Assembly (NCBI GenBank): GCA_040285825.1
Contig: JAUPSS010000004.1
Span: 1,364,001 to 1,428,000, forward strand
DNA: 64,000 nt
Source of the DNA: Eukaryota sp. TZLM1-RC
Lineage: Eukaryota; Metamonada: BaSk clade
Direction of reading: 5' to 3'
Translations under genes and position numbers: made by a program
The notes under the pieces: model-generated
Seen by the model: the letters and a program-made list of their open reading frames with translations, nothing else
Databases searched by the model: none
Told to the model about the DNA's origin: nothing
Part shown: positions 22,752 to 34,929 of the stretch, one piece after another
How the letters are laid out: every line of letters starts with the position of its first letter
Numbering within the stretch: position 1 is the first letter of the stretch

Positions 22752-22961
22752 TTAATGACCATGTTGGAGGCAGCAGACACATCCTTTTGCACATCTACAA
22801 GTCTCAGCTGTACAACTACACCTGCCACCCTCTCTACAAGCACATGCATTCAAACCACCTCTCACACCTTCACACTCCTCACACAGACATCCACGAGTAC
22901 AATGGCAGCGAGTCTTACAATCGCATTTCTCAGATCCAGTAGTTTTACAGGCACACGGCAT
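22752..22961 (-). CDS. Metallothionein-like Cys-rich protein, right copy
   Basis: Mirror of the left copy: 69 aa with the same 18 cysteines in C-x-C pairs, ending GCVCCLQHGH instead of GCVCCLQHSH. All cysteines are kept, which argues that it is functional. The two metallothionein-like genes point toward each other across the palindrome, each followed inward by a membrane protein gene. Confidence 0.75.
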   Translation of the reverse strand: MPCACKTTGSEKCDCKTRCHCTRGCLCEECEGVRGGLNACACREGGRCSCTAETCRCAKGCVCCLQHGH

Positions 22962-23504
22962 ATAGAAAGTAGATTTAAGAATGGTGGGTTTACAGCGAAT
23001 TCTTTGAAAACATGGTCTCATAAAGTCTTACTGAGTCAATTGAATTCAAACAAAGTTTGTTTTTGTTTCGTTCTGTTGAAAATTGATGACGGGATTACTC
23101 GGGGTTGCTCTGTGAAGTGGATTAATCATCTCAATGCTGAAATTGATTCATTTACCAATATGAACAACATATCAAAATGCTTCATTGATTTCTAAAATTT
23201 AATGTAGAATAATCAACATGAAGCTTCGTTATATTTGATTTTCTATCAACAGTGATGTCGGATCTCCTTTCTATATTTGTAAAACCAATTGAAGCAATAG
23301 AATTTTTGTATGTTTAGATGACGATTTTTCGACAACAACAACTGTAAATATATGTTTATGATAATATACTTCATCAATATTTAGTATGTAAGAAGCTGAG
23401 TCAGTTTTTTTAAAAATAGAATATTGCTTTTCATTTTGTCAATACTCCCAAAATGAAATAATTTACAATTCACAATATTTGTTATCTGTTTGGTGCTTAA
23501 GTTG

Positions 23505-23690
23505 ATTTTCCTAAGAATAATAGAATTGATGTCATATTACCCGGATTAGATGGAACCTTCTTTTTAGTGGAAGTAATGTCTGTTGATCCTTGTAGTGTTT
23601 TTAAGTGAAATTCTTGCTTATTCTGAAATTAATAATCTTCTTTCAATTGATAAGTTTTCCAAAATCAAAAAATACATTAAATCTATATAA
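23505..23690 (+). mobile_element. Endonuclease fragment of RLE retrotransposon, family A-like
   Basis: The plus strand reads VDFPKNNRIDVILPGLDGTF and then FLVEVMSVDPC, aligned with HKNNRGDVILPGLDGSF and the following DVM-VNPC of family A, then FSKIKKY. The key RGD has become RID. Starts within 25 bp of the palindrome's outer end. Confidence 0.7.
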
Positions 23691-25762
23691 TAAGAAGAAG
23701 GAACAGTTAGATTTCCACAGATTTGACACTCCATAATACCATAATGTCCCAAGAAAGGTAAAAGTAAGTTACTGCAAGGCTTAACGTGACTAATTAATAT
23801 TAACGTATCTCTTTAATTAACTAAACCTGTTCAATATAAAAACCTATTGGTACTATGTCTATTGTTCACTTTGGTTCCCAATACAATATGAATTGATAAC
23901 AATTTTTAATAAAATATACTGTTGACGAAAGTAATTTGTTTTGAAATTTTACCAACATTTTTTTGATCATTTTGATTGATGAAACTCATCAACCTCCACT
24001 GACTTACAAAAATTCAAAAATCAAATGAGTAATTAAGAGCAATAGCTTGGAAAAAAATATTCCTGAATCAGGTTGTCAAAATGTCTACGTGAATTATAAT
24101 TAATTAACACTTATATAATTTCAAATAAAACTTTAGTATTGAAATATTGTGCAAAAATCTACAACATTGAGTTCTCCAATTTGATTAAAAAGATGAATAA
24201 TAAAATTCGTTCCACGTCAGTAAAACAAATAAAACTATTTTTTTGCAATTTTTTATCCAATTTTGCAAATAGTTCTCCTTCCCATTTCTTTTCACACATT
24301 CTGAAAGTATATGGAATATTTTTATCTAATTAAGAACTCAGAACTTTAATGAGAATATGGTCTTGTATTTCTCAAACCACTATACCTCACGATGATTGAA
24401 AGTGTGGAATGAAGTTCACAAACTCATTTTTTTATTTAGTTCGCGTTTCCAATTTTTCCGCTTTTATCCTCATAAGGCTACCTGTGATCAGTTATATGCA
24501 GTATGTAGATGCTACAGTATTAAAGTTTATTTACAAGCGGTCATCAAAAACTTGAATGAACTGTAATATTACTGGGAAGAGTTTGGGAGACGAACATCAG
24601 ATGTTGGTCATTCTTGGTAAAGTAACCTGATTTCAATTAGTGGTCATGTTTCAGTTGATCCTGGTAACTGATCCAACCAAAAAAATGTATTGAACTATTC
24701 ACCTATTCATTTCAGAAATGCTGGAGCCAAAGATGAAAAAATATAAAACAATATGGCTCGTTTACAAGGTAATACTATTCGATACGCATTTTTTCATTGT
24801 TTGAAGACTCAATTACGGCACAATAAATGATGGCTGAATTTGTAAATGCTGTAACTAACAATAATTTGCAAATTTAAATTAAATTGCATTTTAAATGTTC
24901 TTTGGGAATGGGAATCTATTAGTTAATCAGAAAGTTATTCCTATTAGCTAAGATATAGTCTCTTATCGGTATCTCATAAGTTAAAGCCGAAATATATTGG
25001 ATCTGAGTATAAACTCAGTTGTTTGAGGTTATTATTTATTATTTTATTTTATTTATAATTTTGTTATTTACTTTGTGTGTATTTCCTCTCTATTGTTATT
25101 TTAAAAATCTGTTATTCTTTCCATAGCTGTATAACAAATATAATTTTGCAATGAGTTTTAATTAAAAAAATTGAAAAATCGATTAAACCATATGGCAATG
25201 AAAGATATTGATTTGAGTAATTAAAATCCAGTATCAATTGAGCTGAACCAGTTTTCTACGAAAAAAATTGTAATGTGAGCATTAAACTACTGTAAAGAGA
25301 AGCTATATAAGAAACATAACGATTTTGGTAACCAGAATACAAAAGTTAAAACAAGAAAAACAATTGTCTGAGCAATTAATTGAATTGTATATGGTAAATA
25401 AAATAAAATTAGAAAAAATAAATAAAATAAATAAAATCAATAAAATTAGTAGGAAAAATGCTACTATTAATGACTTGAATCTATCATTATCTTTTTGCTT
25501 TTTACATATTGAAAGGCAGTACACAAACACCCCAAACAACAACAACAACATTTCAATGTCTATCCTAAAGTCGATCAATTTACCATAAATACCAATAAAC
25601 AAGCAAAAGTGTCAGTAATGAGAGTCTTTAAATTGAAAGTTGTGTCCTAGAACTTTTCTACAAAAATAATGGTTAACCATAAAACAAAAAATCAATCAAT
25701 CAAATCAAAATCAATCACCAAATAATGATACACTTGAAAATGGTACCGTGATCATGAGAACA
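23691..25762. other. 2-kb AT-rich stretch without supported gene
   Basis: Several short frames (24,139-24,333; 25,303-25,602 minus; 25,325-25,588) are low-complexity. The last contains a Lys-Ile-Asn microsatellite (AATAAAATAA units, 25,397-25,446) and an AAC repeat (25,538-25,552). No domains, RNA genes or element ends seen. Confidence 0.45.
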
Positions 25763-26251
25763 TTACCAAAAACATTGACTAATGATTGAAGAACCATTGA
25801 GTTTAGTACTTTTGTTCAGTGGCTTACAATGACATTCGTTATTTAGGTTTATTCTAGTTGGATCACAGTCGTTTAAGGTAAACATAGCAAAAGTAAAAGT
25901 TGATTGGTGAAAGAACAGCATTTCAATTTCACCTAATGGTAAACCAGTTACTTCTAGTTCATTAAAACTTGACACATAGTGAGTAATCATTAAATCATGT
26001 GATAATTCAACTTCATATAAACTGAGTGATTGGGTATAATCGACCAATAAATCTTGAGTATTTAGTGTTAATTCAAGAGTAATAAGGACACAACTACTGT
26101 AAAACAAATTTAAACGATTACACCGATTCATTTTCAGAACAATCACCAATAATTCCTTTGAAAACTTTTGAAGAAGTGAAAAATTAAGCGTTGAATTTTT
26201 CCATTTACTGCACAAATTGTTGAACTTCAAATGAATAAAGTACAAATCCAT
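25763..26251 (-). CDS. Hypothetical protein, 162 aa
   Basis: An ATG frame with ordinary composition and no recognisable domain. It contains NLCSKWKNSTLNFSLLQKF and a C-terminal CHCKPLNKSTK. Its start lies 120 bp from the divergent small frame at 26,371, so the two may share a promoter. It could also be an exon or a remnant of a larger protein. Confidence 0.35.
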   Translation of the reverse strand: MDLYFIHLKFNNLCSKWKNSTLNFSLLQKFSKELLVIVLKMNRCNRLNLFYSSCVLITLELTLNTQDLLVDYTQSLSLYEVELSHDLMITHYVSSFNELEVTGLPLGEIEMLFFHQSTFTFAMFTLNDCDPTRINLNNECHCKPLNKSTKLNGSSIISQCFW

Positions 26252-26370
26252 AGTTCTAAACAGTCGTTCCCTAAACTAAACTTTAGGGAACTTGTTGATC
26301 AGTGTCATTTGGAAATCCATCAATTGACGTGTCAGTTGACGTGCTCAATCAATTTCATTAGGTTTTCTGC

Positions 26371-26610
26371 ATGGAGGATCTGACCTATAGAATTGATGTG
26401 GAAAGAGAAGAAGTCGTTGAATGGTCTGAAAAGGCTCATAGGGAAGAAATGGAAGCTGTAGCTCACCATCAGTTGCTTGATCATGCGCTACACTCATTCG
26501 TTAATCCACTTCCTAATTCACTATCGAATCAGAATAGATTTCGATATAGTGCTCGTAATAACGTTCTAGAGTATGTAATCTCAGGTTTAAGTCGTGCTCT
26601 TCCCACCTGA
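26371..26610 (+). CDS. Hypothetical small protein, 79 aa
   Basis: An ATG frame rich in Glu, Arg and His (EEVVEWSEKAHREEMEAVAH) that should form a helix. The ATG is preceded by a pyrimidine-AG (TTTCATTAG) that could be a splice acceptor, so an upstream exon may exist. No family recognised. Confidence 0.35.
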   Translation: MEDLTYRIDVEREEVVEWSEKAHREEMEAVAHHQLLDHALHSFVNPLPNSLSNQNRFRYSARNNVLEYVISGLSRALPT

Positions 26611-26797
26611 AGAATTATGGAAAGTAAAGTAAGTTAAAATAACCACAATAAATAATAAATAAATAAAAATAAATTAAAATTAACTTTATAACTTGAATGT
26701 AATCTGATTGCCAGTTGCAATAAAAATGTACCTCAAAAGGGTGTTTGGCTGCGCTCTAACCTGAATCTCGAGCTGAATTCATCAAAATTAATTATCT

Positions 26798-27733
26798 TCA
26801 GAAGTTCATAATTAATTCATGCGAACCAATTAAGCGAGAAGTTTCTGTTCCGCTTCCTCCACCTTTACATTGAAAAGGATTAGGACAGGAGGAACGAACT
26901 GCAAACTGGGGTTCAAGCATGTCATCAGGGAAGTCGGGAAATTCTGGATCAAAGGGATCTTCTGGCACGATGGGAAACTCAACATCAGTTCTAGGTTCTA
27001 CTTCAGTGATGAATCTGTAAAATGCCCACAACTTGAGAAAGATCAATGGTAACAGAGACTTCTTCTTCTCAGGATCTTCATCATCTTTGGGACACTTGTA
27101 ATCAGGAGTAGAGCAAACATCATCGCAATGCTCAACAATGCACTTCTTGTATGCTTCTAAACGGTTGCTATAACACCTGTTAAACTTCTTGGTCATGTAC
27201 TTTTGTGCACAAATGTACATACAAGCAGGGCAGTCCTTTTGAAGGTCAGGTTTGGGACAAGGAGGAAGTTGGGTGGGTTTGGGATGGTCATAGCAGTGAC
27301 AGTCAACAAACCCACAAGAAACTTTATCCAAATAACCATGTTTAATTAAATCCTCGAACCAAGGTGAGCAATGCACCTTCTTCCCATCACTACAATGAAG
27401 ACGTAGCTTTTGGAGCTTCTGGTTCTTGGCCAAACTGTGGAGCATGTCAGAATACTTATCAGGCAAGGGAATCTTTGTGCAGTGAATTGCCACTTCCTCC
27501 AAGAGCTTCCATGTCTTGCACCACTGGAGAGAATCAAACATGTTGTTGTCCAGCAAGAGTTCTTTGAGGTTTGTAAGGCCGCAGAGATCAGGTACATGAG
27601 ATCTTAAATGGTTCCCTGATAATCTCAACTTGACCAAAGACTTTAGATGAGAAAATGATTCAGGTAAAGTACTTGTGAGATGGTTTTCCTCAAGAGAGAG
27701 CACCTTGAGATGACGAAGACAGCCAAGATAAAC
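26798..27733 (-). pseudogene. 5'-truncated paralog of the secreted LRR protein
   Basis: The first 230 residues are nearly identical to the intact LRR gene (HLTSTLPESFSHLKSLVKL, then the Cys-rich part with CPACMYICAQKYMTKKF). Homology begins abruptly at about 27,733, in the middle of the LRR block, so signal peptide and N-terminal domain are missing. After EPRTDVEFPI the tail changes to a Pro/Asp-rich EDPFDPEFPDFPDDMLEPQF and ends in a Cys/Gly-rich segment, unlike the PIDEPTT tail of the intact gene. The frame has no stops, so truncation is recent. Confidence 0.75.
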
Positions 27734-29115
27734 AAAGAGACAATGTGGGTATATGAAGAGTTAAAGAAGTGAAAAGCACTTTGGGTGACATTGATTTGGA
27801 TGTGAATGAATCAAGACCCTGGTGTGGATTATGAGATAATCAACATTCCGCAGAGTCATTTGTAAGAAGGAGCAAGGAAACGCATGTTTAAAAGCCATTC
27901 ATTGTTTTTTAACAAAAGTCCATTGAGTTATTAGTCTGTTTGTTATTGAGACGTATCTTTGTCCAGAAAAAACCTAAATTGGGGAATGGACTCTCTGAAG
28001 TTGCTTGAAGAATATAGTATAACATTGAATTAAAGTAGTACTAGACGAATTATCTAATTTTGAAAGAAATTGATCAAAATATTAACTGGTTTCCCTCCCA
28101 AAAAGTTGAACATAAATGGGAATTATCCAAAAATTTATAAATGGAAACTCCTTTTGATCACCTTTGAAGAATGGTGCTTCACACAAAACAGATGTTTTTG
28201 AAAAATACATTCCACATAAATCAGCAATGCAAAACAATTCAGTTTAATTGATGAAATCATTGACTTCCAATAGAACAATTTTGAAATAATGAAGTAGTAA
28301 AGCAACATATTTTATTCAAATGTTGTTAAAAAAATCGACAAAATTAGGCTGTAACGAAAATGAATTTGCTTTCACAATGTCAGCAATTTTTCATGTATTT
28401 TAAATTTTCATAATCATCATCAGTTGACTTACATCTTTTTAGAACTGTCTCTTTTACTGTCTCGTTTGGAAGAACTTTCTGTTAAAATACCAATGGTCTA
28501 TTCTAATGAGCGAGACTTTGAATGGCGACTGTAGGATGATTTTCAAACAAAATAACATCTCAATGGATATGAGTCTGTTTAGAAATTCTGTGATCAATGT
28601 GGGCAAACAGTAATAGTACATTGCTTGAATTGACTTCCATAAGCAATGTATTTTCCAAAAATTCACTGGAAAATATTCTGTACATTGCTTGAATCCAGAC
28701 ATACTCGCAGCCAGTACTTGGTTCAATAACATTAACATTATTGATTCATAAGAGTTTTTCACTCTTTAGATGGAAATCAAAACTAGTTTCACTGATCAGG
28801 AAGGTCATCGAATTGGAAACTCTGCGGGTAAGCTAACTACTTTAAGAATGGATTAACAAAATAGAATTAGAATACTTTTGACAAAGACACCTTTAAAAAT
28901 TTTTACCTGAGCAGTGGTGAGTATCTCACATTCAGTTCTTTTTGCGTTGGTTATTGCCAAATAATTTCAGCGATGTGGTATTCATTCCAAATTGGTTGTT
29001 AAACCTGTTATTGATTTAATGTTAATTTAGTTATTTGTCTCTGAAATCACTATTTTTATATTTATTGAATTTGCACACTTGATTAAATTAAATCATAACT
29101 AATGGGACGACTATC
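27734..29115. other. No gene seen; contains family B 3' UTR at its end
   Basis: AT-rich. A 102-codon minus frame (28,762-28,454) has no recognisable features. The last 70 bp are the 3' UTR shared with the family B copy at 15,755. Confidence 0.45.
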
Positions 29116-29116
29116 A

Positions 29117-30650
29117 TTAAACCAAGATTTCCTCTACAAAATCTTGATTTGCTTGCTGTCTAGCTAAAGCTTCTCTAATTCGATTGAAAAACCGCGGTAA
29201 TCTATTAATAATGGCAAATTGAATCCGTGAACGCCATACAAAAATATCAAATCTTTTCATTGTTTTTTCTTTCACCATTTTTTGGAAGTCATCCAAAAAA
29301 GTTTCTGCTTCAACTGATAATCTTCCATTTATCGAAAATGGGAAAGCGATAAAAACGAGCTGTGTATTTCTATTAACATTTGCCTCTTCAATGTCTTTAT
29401 CATATTTTCTATGTTTCTCTCTTGCTTTAAAATCCAGAGCAGCCACCGGATTAAGTTTTCTTCTGTGAACCAAAGTATCGTTTGCAACATTACATGAGAC
29501 AAAATCAACAATAGCTTCAGAATTATCAATCCAATCACAGTATACATCACCTCTATCATCAGAACCAAAATTATTCAGAGAAAGTGTTTCCTTCAGCAGG
29601 GGCTCTTTGATACACGATATCCTTGCAGTTTGTGCCATATTGAAAACAGTGTCTCTAACAGCATCATGTAATGAAGAACGATAAGTTATCAATTTAGAGC
29701 AATTTAGAGCATGGCGCAAAGTGAGTTGAGGTGAATTCGAACAAATACATTTTTCTTTTGATAATAATTGGTTAATGGGGATGTTCAAATACAATCTCAT
29801 TTTTGTTACAAATGCTTCATTAGTGGCACACAATCCAAATCTTCGTGGTACAATGGTTACAAAAAGTGAAGAATCTGACGCCTTGTTTTCACAAACACCC
29901 TTTTCCAATAACAAAGAGTGAAGATCTTGATTTACAACAGCCGAGCTGCAAATATTATTATAAAGATCTTTTTCATACATTCCAGTCAATCTTTTCTGTA
30001 ATGTTCGAAGAGTGTACTTCAAATTTAAAACATTTGTTTCTGGAATATTGCCATTGAATGATTGGGGAAAACATCGACCCCATTTTTCTACATCAATTCT
30101 TGAAATTTCTTCATTTAATGCAAAAACAGTGGAACTTTGCGTTGCCATCAATAAATCTTCCCAATCTGCAAATCTTTCGGAAAACTCAGAGATTGCGTTT
30201 CTGCATCCACCAACAAAAGCACACGAAGTAAGAACAGGAGCCTTCGTCCACCCTGAACCGCCATAATGTGGACTAAGGTAAGAATGGTCTGGAATTTGGA
30301 ACATTTTACATCCCAGCAATTGAAACAGAACTTTTGCACGTAATTCATCAATCTTCTGAGCCAAAATTCTAGTGACGAGAGGATTTGTAGATCGAAATAT
30401 ATGATTAAAATTGGAACTAAAACACAGTCTTATAATGGTAAATTTGATGTGTTTTTCTATATCTAAATTCATCATTCGGTCAATTTTGTCAGAAATTGAG
30501 TTCAACTTTTCAAACAATTTTTTGGTAATTTCATCATTATTTCCTAAAAACGAACCCAAATGACGAATAGCATCAATTGAATATAATTTGGCTTGAATTT
30601 CAATATCATCAATTGAAATCAAATCACTATTGAAATCACTTTTTTGACAC
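29117..30650 (-). mobile_element. Family B RLE retrotransposon, 5'-truncated with 501-codon open frame
   Basis: The intact frame covers the region after the reverse-transcriptase palm (DIEKHIKFTIIRLCFSSNF), the thumb/connection segment, the zinc knuckle (CICSNSPQLTLRHALNC, C-x-C...H-x4-C), the endonuclease core (DDRGDVYCDWIDNSEAIVDF) and K-H-R-K-Y, ending QDFVEEILV. This order is that of non-LTR elements with a restriction-like endonuclease, which nicks target DNA to prime reverse transcription. The catalytic RT motifs are missing, so it cannot move by itself. The absence of stops in 1.5 kb indicates a young insertion. Confidence 0.88.
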
Positions 30651-31260
30651 TGAAGACCTCACTAGTGATGGTATTGCAATTAAGTATAACTCACAGTCAC
30701 TTTTATTAATTCATCGGATTTTTAAACATTTAAAATAGCATGCCTCATGAAAGTACAATTTTTGGTATTGATGTGTCGACTTCAAAATTGAGAAAATTGG
30801 AGTACAAATGTAATAATTCTATTGTCAGTTTGTGGGCAACAATTTTGAATTTGCAAACAAATGTTGCCTTTAGTCTTTTGTAATAAAGAAAAGTTACTAT
30901 TTTGGCTTATATATTGTCAACAAAATATTTCGATTGTCAAAAGAGAATATAAAATGCAAATGTATAAGATTTATTCCCCAAATGTCATTGATTAAAAATT
31001 GCCAAAAAAATACTGAAATCTTCTGTTTATTGTTCTTCTGTCATAAAATAAATTTTTGGGTCATTGAAAACAGCAACCATTTACAACAAAGAATCAACGG
31101 AAAATCCACCAACAGAAAAGTGTATTATGGAGCAAAAACATTGTATGAGCAACCTTGATCCATTTGTTCATTATAGCATTTTACCCAAATAGTGTTTGAA
31201 AAATTCCAATCATAATCATGGCTTGACAAAAATTTCTCAAAACTCAATGGCAAGACTTTA
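30651..31260. other. No gene seen between two retroelement copies
   Basis: AT-rich. A 74-codon frame at 30,934-31,158 shows nothing recognisable. Confidence 0.4.
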
Positions 31261-31268
31261 GAAAACTT

Positions 31269-32120
31269 GTGAGACTTGGCTTGGCCAAGAAAAAGAATCC
31301 CGCTTTTGCAAATCTTTTACAAGATATGCGTGACAGTACTTCTTCTGCCTTAGTAACAACAATTCCACAAGTTTATGGTACTCTCTTAACCGATTCTGCT
31401 TGGACTCTAAATATGAGATTTCGTTCCTTTATCTGGCCTAATAATTTACCTCATAATTCAATTTGTAAATGTTCTCGAGAAATTACAACTACTCATTTGT
31501 TAAATTGTAAACATTTTATTACTTTTAGAAGCAAGGTTCATGCTGCTTCGAGAGACCAGTTATATTGTATGTGTAAGTCTCATAGAATTGATTCCTTTTT
31601 GGAACTTCTGTTGTCAAATGTGTTTGATGCTGAAGATGATTTTCATAAGAATAATAGAGGGGATGTAATATTACCTGGATTGAATGGAAGCTTTATTTTG
31701 TTGGATGTGATGCCTGTTAATCCTTGTAATGCCTCAAATGAAAGGCTTGTTAATTCTAAAATTCATAATCCTCTTTCAAATGCTGAAAATTTTAAATTCA
31801 AAAAATACAATGAACCTTTGTCCAAATTGGCCAGTCTACAGCAAGCAAAATACAATTTGTATCCATTTGTATTTTCCCTTTTTGGTTCACTTGCACCAAC
31901 GGCTTTACGTTTTTTGGCAGATTTTGAAATGATTATCAAGAGAAGAACTGGCAGGAATTTCAACAGATTGTTTTGGCAAAATAGAATTGTGTTTTCTATT
32001 TTTAAGGGGATGTTGAAGATGGTTTCTGATGCTTTGCTTTCTCTTGGATCTCACTATGAGAGAGTTGCATCTAGTGTTTTTGTGTTGGGAGAGATGAATT
32101 TTTTAGATGTTGATTTATAG
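31269..32120 (+). mobile_element. Family A RLE retrotransposon, 3' portion
   Basis: 283 open codons cover the zinc knuckle (CKCSREITTTHLLNC), the endonuclease core (NNRGDVILPGLNGSF, then LLDV) with RGD-X13-D, the KFKKYNEPLSKL motif and the family A end FVLGEMNFLDVDL, followed by an A-rich tail at 32,140-32,155. Homology to the long copy at 39,395-42,625 starts near 31,265, where this copy is truncated. It has no frameshifts and gives the correct frame for the broken long copy. Confidence 0.88.
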
Positions 32121-32159
32121 GTTTTTAATAAAATTAAAATAAATTAAAAAAAAAGACTT

Positions 32160-32480
32160 TAGAAAAACAAAAATTGATTCATTCCACAATTCATTGTCAA
32201 CAACGACATGGATACAGAAATAAACAAATCAAAGAATACAATACTCAATACATCAAAAAAAATTATTGATCACATTTAATGATGTTGTCGTTATCAACCA
32301 CTTCGATGAATCCCATAGATATGTCAGTTTTTTTGTTTACATCAAAATCAATCAACAAATCAATCAAAAGAATAATGAACAATGTGGTGGAAACCGTTTA
32401 GAATTACTGTAAACTTTTACAGTCGACATTACAGTGGTCAATAAATGCATCTTCCTCTGCCGACCATCACTTCACTGACC
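32160..32480 (+). other. Upstream region of the secreted LRR gene
   Basis: About 320 bp between the retroelement poly-A end and the LRR start. It must hold the promoter. I see no TATA-like or repeated element that I can assign with confidence. Confidence 0.35.
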
Positions 32481-34695
32481 ATGCGAGCATACATAGTGCT
32501 ATGTATTTGGCTTGCTATTGCCTCAGCCCATCATTTCTCGGTAAAGGTTGCTCATGATGATGTAGTTGATGTTTACGATCCCTCAAAACCAATGACTGAT
32601 AAGCTTTTAATGCGAGTAGAAGGGTTTTCCATGGAATCACGTGCTCATTACCAGCTGATATTCACCCCTGACGTGCTAGTTTCATGCGAAAGCTGCGTAG
32701 TTACCAAAGGAAAAGATGGAACCACTCTGGTTGAAGCTACCATCAATCTTAAAGAAACATTTACCATCCACTATGGTTTAGTAAGTGACGTGCAAACTGA
32801 ACTTCTAGACTCACGTAGTAGAGTATGTTTAGGAAAAGATCAACTGAAATTGCCCCCAACTGCTATCAAGCCAAAGAAGTTTGATTGTTCCAAAGTCTCT
32901 TCGGAAAAGGCTCTCAAGGCGTTTTTCCTCACTTCCCGTGGTTCGTATTGGCACTCTGCAAATTACTGGGTGTCTTCCAATCCCATTTGTCAGTGGGAAG
33001 GTGTGTATTGTTGTAACGAAGGTAATGTTGTTGGAATAAACCTTCCAAGAAACAACATTCAAGGTCGTATTCATCCTTATCTTGGCTGTCTTCGTCATCT
33101 CAAGGTGCTCTCTCTTGAGGAGAACCATCTCACAAGTACTTTACCTGAATCATTCTCTCATCTCAAGTCTTTGGTCAAGTTGAGATTATCAAGGAACCAT
33201 TTAAGATCTCATGTACCTGATCTCTGCGGCCTTACAAACCTCAAAGAACTCTTGCTGGACAACAACATGTTTGATTCTCTCCAGTGGTGCAAGACATGGA
33301 AGCTCTTGGAGGAAGTGGCAATTCACTGCACAAAGATTCCCTCGCCTGATAAGTATTCTGACATGATCCACAGTTTGGCCAAGAACCAGAAGCTCCAAAA
33401 GCTACGTCTTCATTGTAGTGATGGGAAGAAGGTGCATTGCTCACCTTGGTTCAAGGATTTATTTAAACATGGTTATTTGGATAAAGTTTCTTGTGGGTTT
33501 GTTGACTGTCACTGCAATGACCATCCCAAACCCACCCCACTTCCTCCTTGTCCCAAGCCTGACCTTCAAAAGAACTGCCCTGCTTGTATGTACATTTGTG
33601 CACAAAAGTACATGACCAAGAAGTTTAACAGGTGTTATAGCAACCGTTTAGAAGCATACAAGAAGTGCATTGTTGAGCATTGCGATGATGTTTGCTCTAC
33701 TCCTGATTACAAGTGTCCCAAAGATGATGAAGATCCTGAGAAGAAGAAGTCTCTGTTACCATTGATCTTTCTCAAGTTGTGGGCATTTTACAGATTCATC
33801 AGTGAAATAGAACCTAGAACCGATGTTGAGTTTCCCATCATTGAGCCTACACCAACGAGTCCTATTGACGAACCTACAACCCCTATTGACGAACCTACAA
33901 CCCCTATTGACGAACCTACAACCCCTATTGACGAACCTACAACCCCTATTGAAGAGGAAGTCATTGGATTCTTTCACATCAAAGAAACTTCTTGTCCAAG
34001 GTCTACAAATTGCGAGGACAGATCTCCATCATACATTATGGGTGCTCCAGAGACCGACGACTTTCCTGGTATGTATTCGTACTTCGCTAATCTAAGGAAT
34101 TGATCTTAGTCAAGGAATTGAAGATATTGTAGTGGAAGCAGCTCACATGAATGAACAAACTGTCAGTGCACTTGCCAGCAATGACGTAACCACAATGGGT
34201 GACTGGTTCGACGCACCCCCAGGTGTTGCAGAGCCGACACTAGGATCTCTCGAACCTGGGGCACCGTTTGTGATCTGTAAGGTGTCGGACTTTCCAAACA
34301 AAGTTACAACAACAGAAACCACTAATACTCATCCTTACGTACATAGGGAAAACTTAGAAGAGCCACCATCCACGTTAGTGCATCGAACTGAATTACCTTA
34401 CTGTAACAGAGGACATTGTGATGGTTTTGAAAGTGCACCAAAATTTGAGAAGACAGATTCTGATTTCAACTGGGATGGGGTCGAAGATATTGTACTGATC
34501 CGAGACAAAAGCATCTTTTGTAAATGCGCCGATCTTGCATATGAAGCATTACATGGTGAAACTGGAAGACCCAATACAGCAGAACTCTACGTATTCAGAG
34601 TTAGTTTCAAAACAAAGGCAGATGGTCAAGAAGTGAAAGCCATTGATGTCCTTGCTGTCACTGGTGCTGGTTCTTGGCCAAACTATTGTGAATAG
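32481..34695 (+). CDS. Secreted leucine-rich-repeat protein with PIDEPTT repeats, two exons
   Basis: Exons 32481-34068 and 34097-34695 join across a 28-nt GT-AG intron to 728 aa. The start at 32481 gives a signal peptide (MRAYIVLCIWLAIASAHHF). An in-frame ATG at 32445 would not. Residues of about 130-180 form an LRR N-terminal cap with WEGVYCCNEGNVVGINLPRN, followed by plant-type LRRs (HLKVLSLEENHLTSTLPESF, LVKLRLSRNHLRS, NLKELLLDNNMF) to about 275. A Cys-rich segment follows (CPACMYICAQKYMTKKFNRC). Then 4 to 5 tandem copies of a 21-bp unit coding PIDEPTT (33,861-33,950) lead to an acidic C-terminal domain coded across the intron. Probably an extracellular or vacuolar binding protein. Ligand unknown. 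Two partial paralogs lie nearby. Confidence 0.85.
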
Positions 34696-34929
34696 TACTT
34701 TTGACGCCTTGTTTGTGAATAAATGTGTTGGATACAGTACTTTCAGTATGAATAACAAATTGTTAAAATCATATGTGAAATTGTTTTTAAATGATGTAGT
34801 TGACTTACAAGATGTCGTTTTAAGAAATTTTCAGTGCCAAACGAAAATTTGCAAACACTGGTCATTGTAGATCTGAACGACAAAGTTATGAAGATGATAG
34901 ATTCTACTAGGTGCTATATGCACAAAGGA

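Larger units (their letters stand above)
20242..23481. repeat. Right arm of 3.23-kb inverted repeat
   Basis: Reverse complement of 16,091-19,321. The outer end (AATATTTG, 23,481) switches directly to DNA resembling a family A retroelement endonuclease (23,505 onwards), whereas the left arm's outer side is different sequence with a family B 3' end 200 bp away. Confidence 0.95.

Noticed and set aside
25325-25588. Plus frame with Lys-Ile-Asn repeats
   Set aside because: Produced by an AATAAA microsatellite. No domain and no conservation visible.
29845-30266. Plus-strand frames of 70 and 84 codons
   Set aside because: They lie opposite the family B retroelement frame, which has clear protein motifs.
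33756-33977. Minus frame with repeated Arg-Phe-Val-Asn-Arg-Gly-Cys
   Set aside because: Antisense of the PIDEPTT repeats in the LRR gene.
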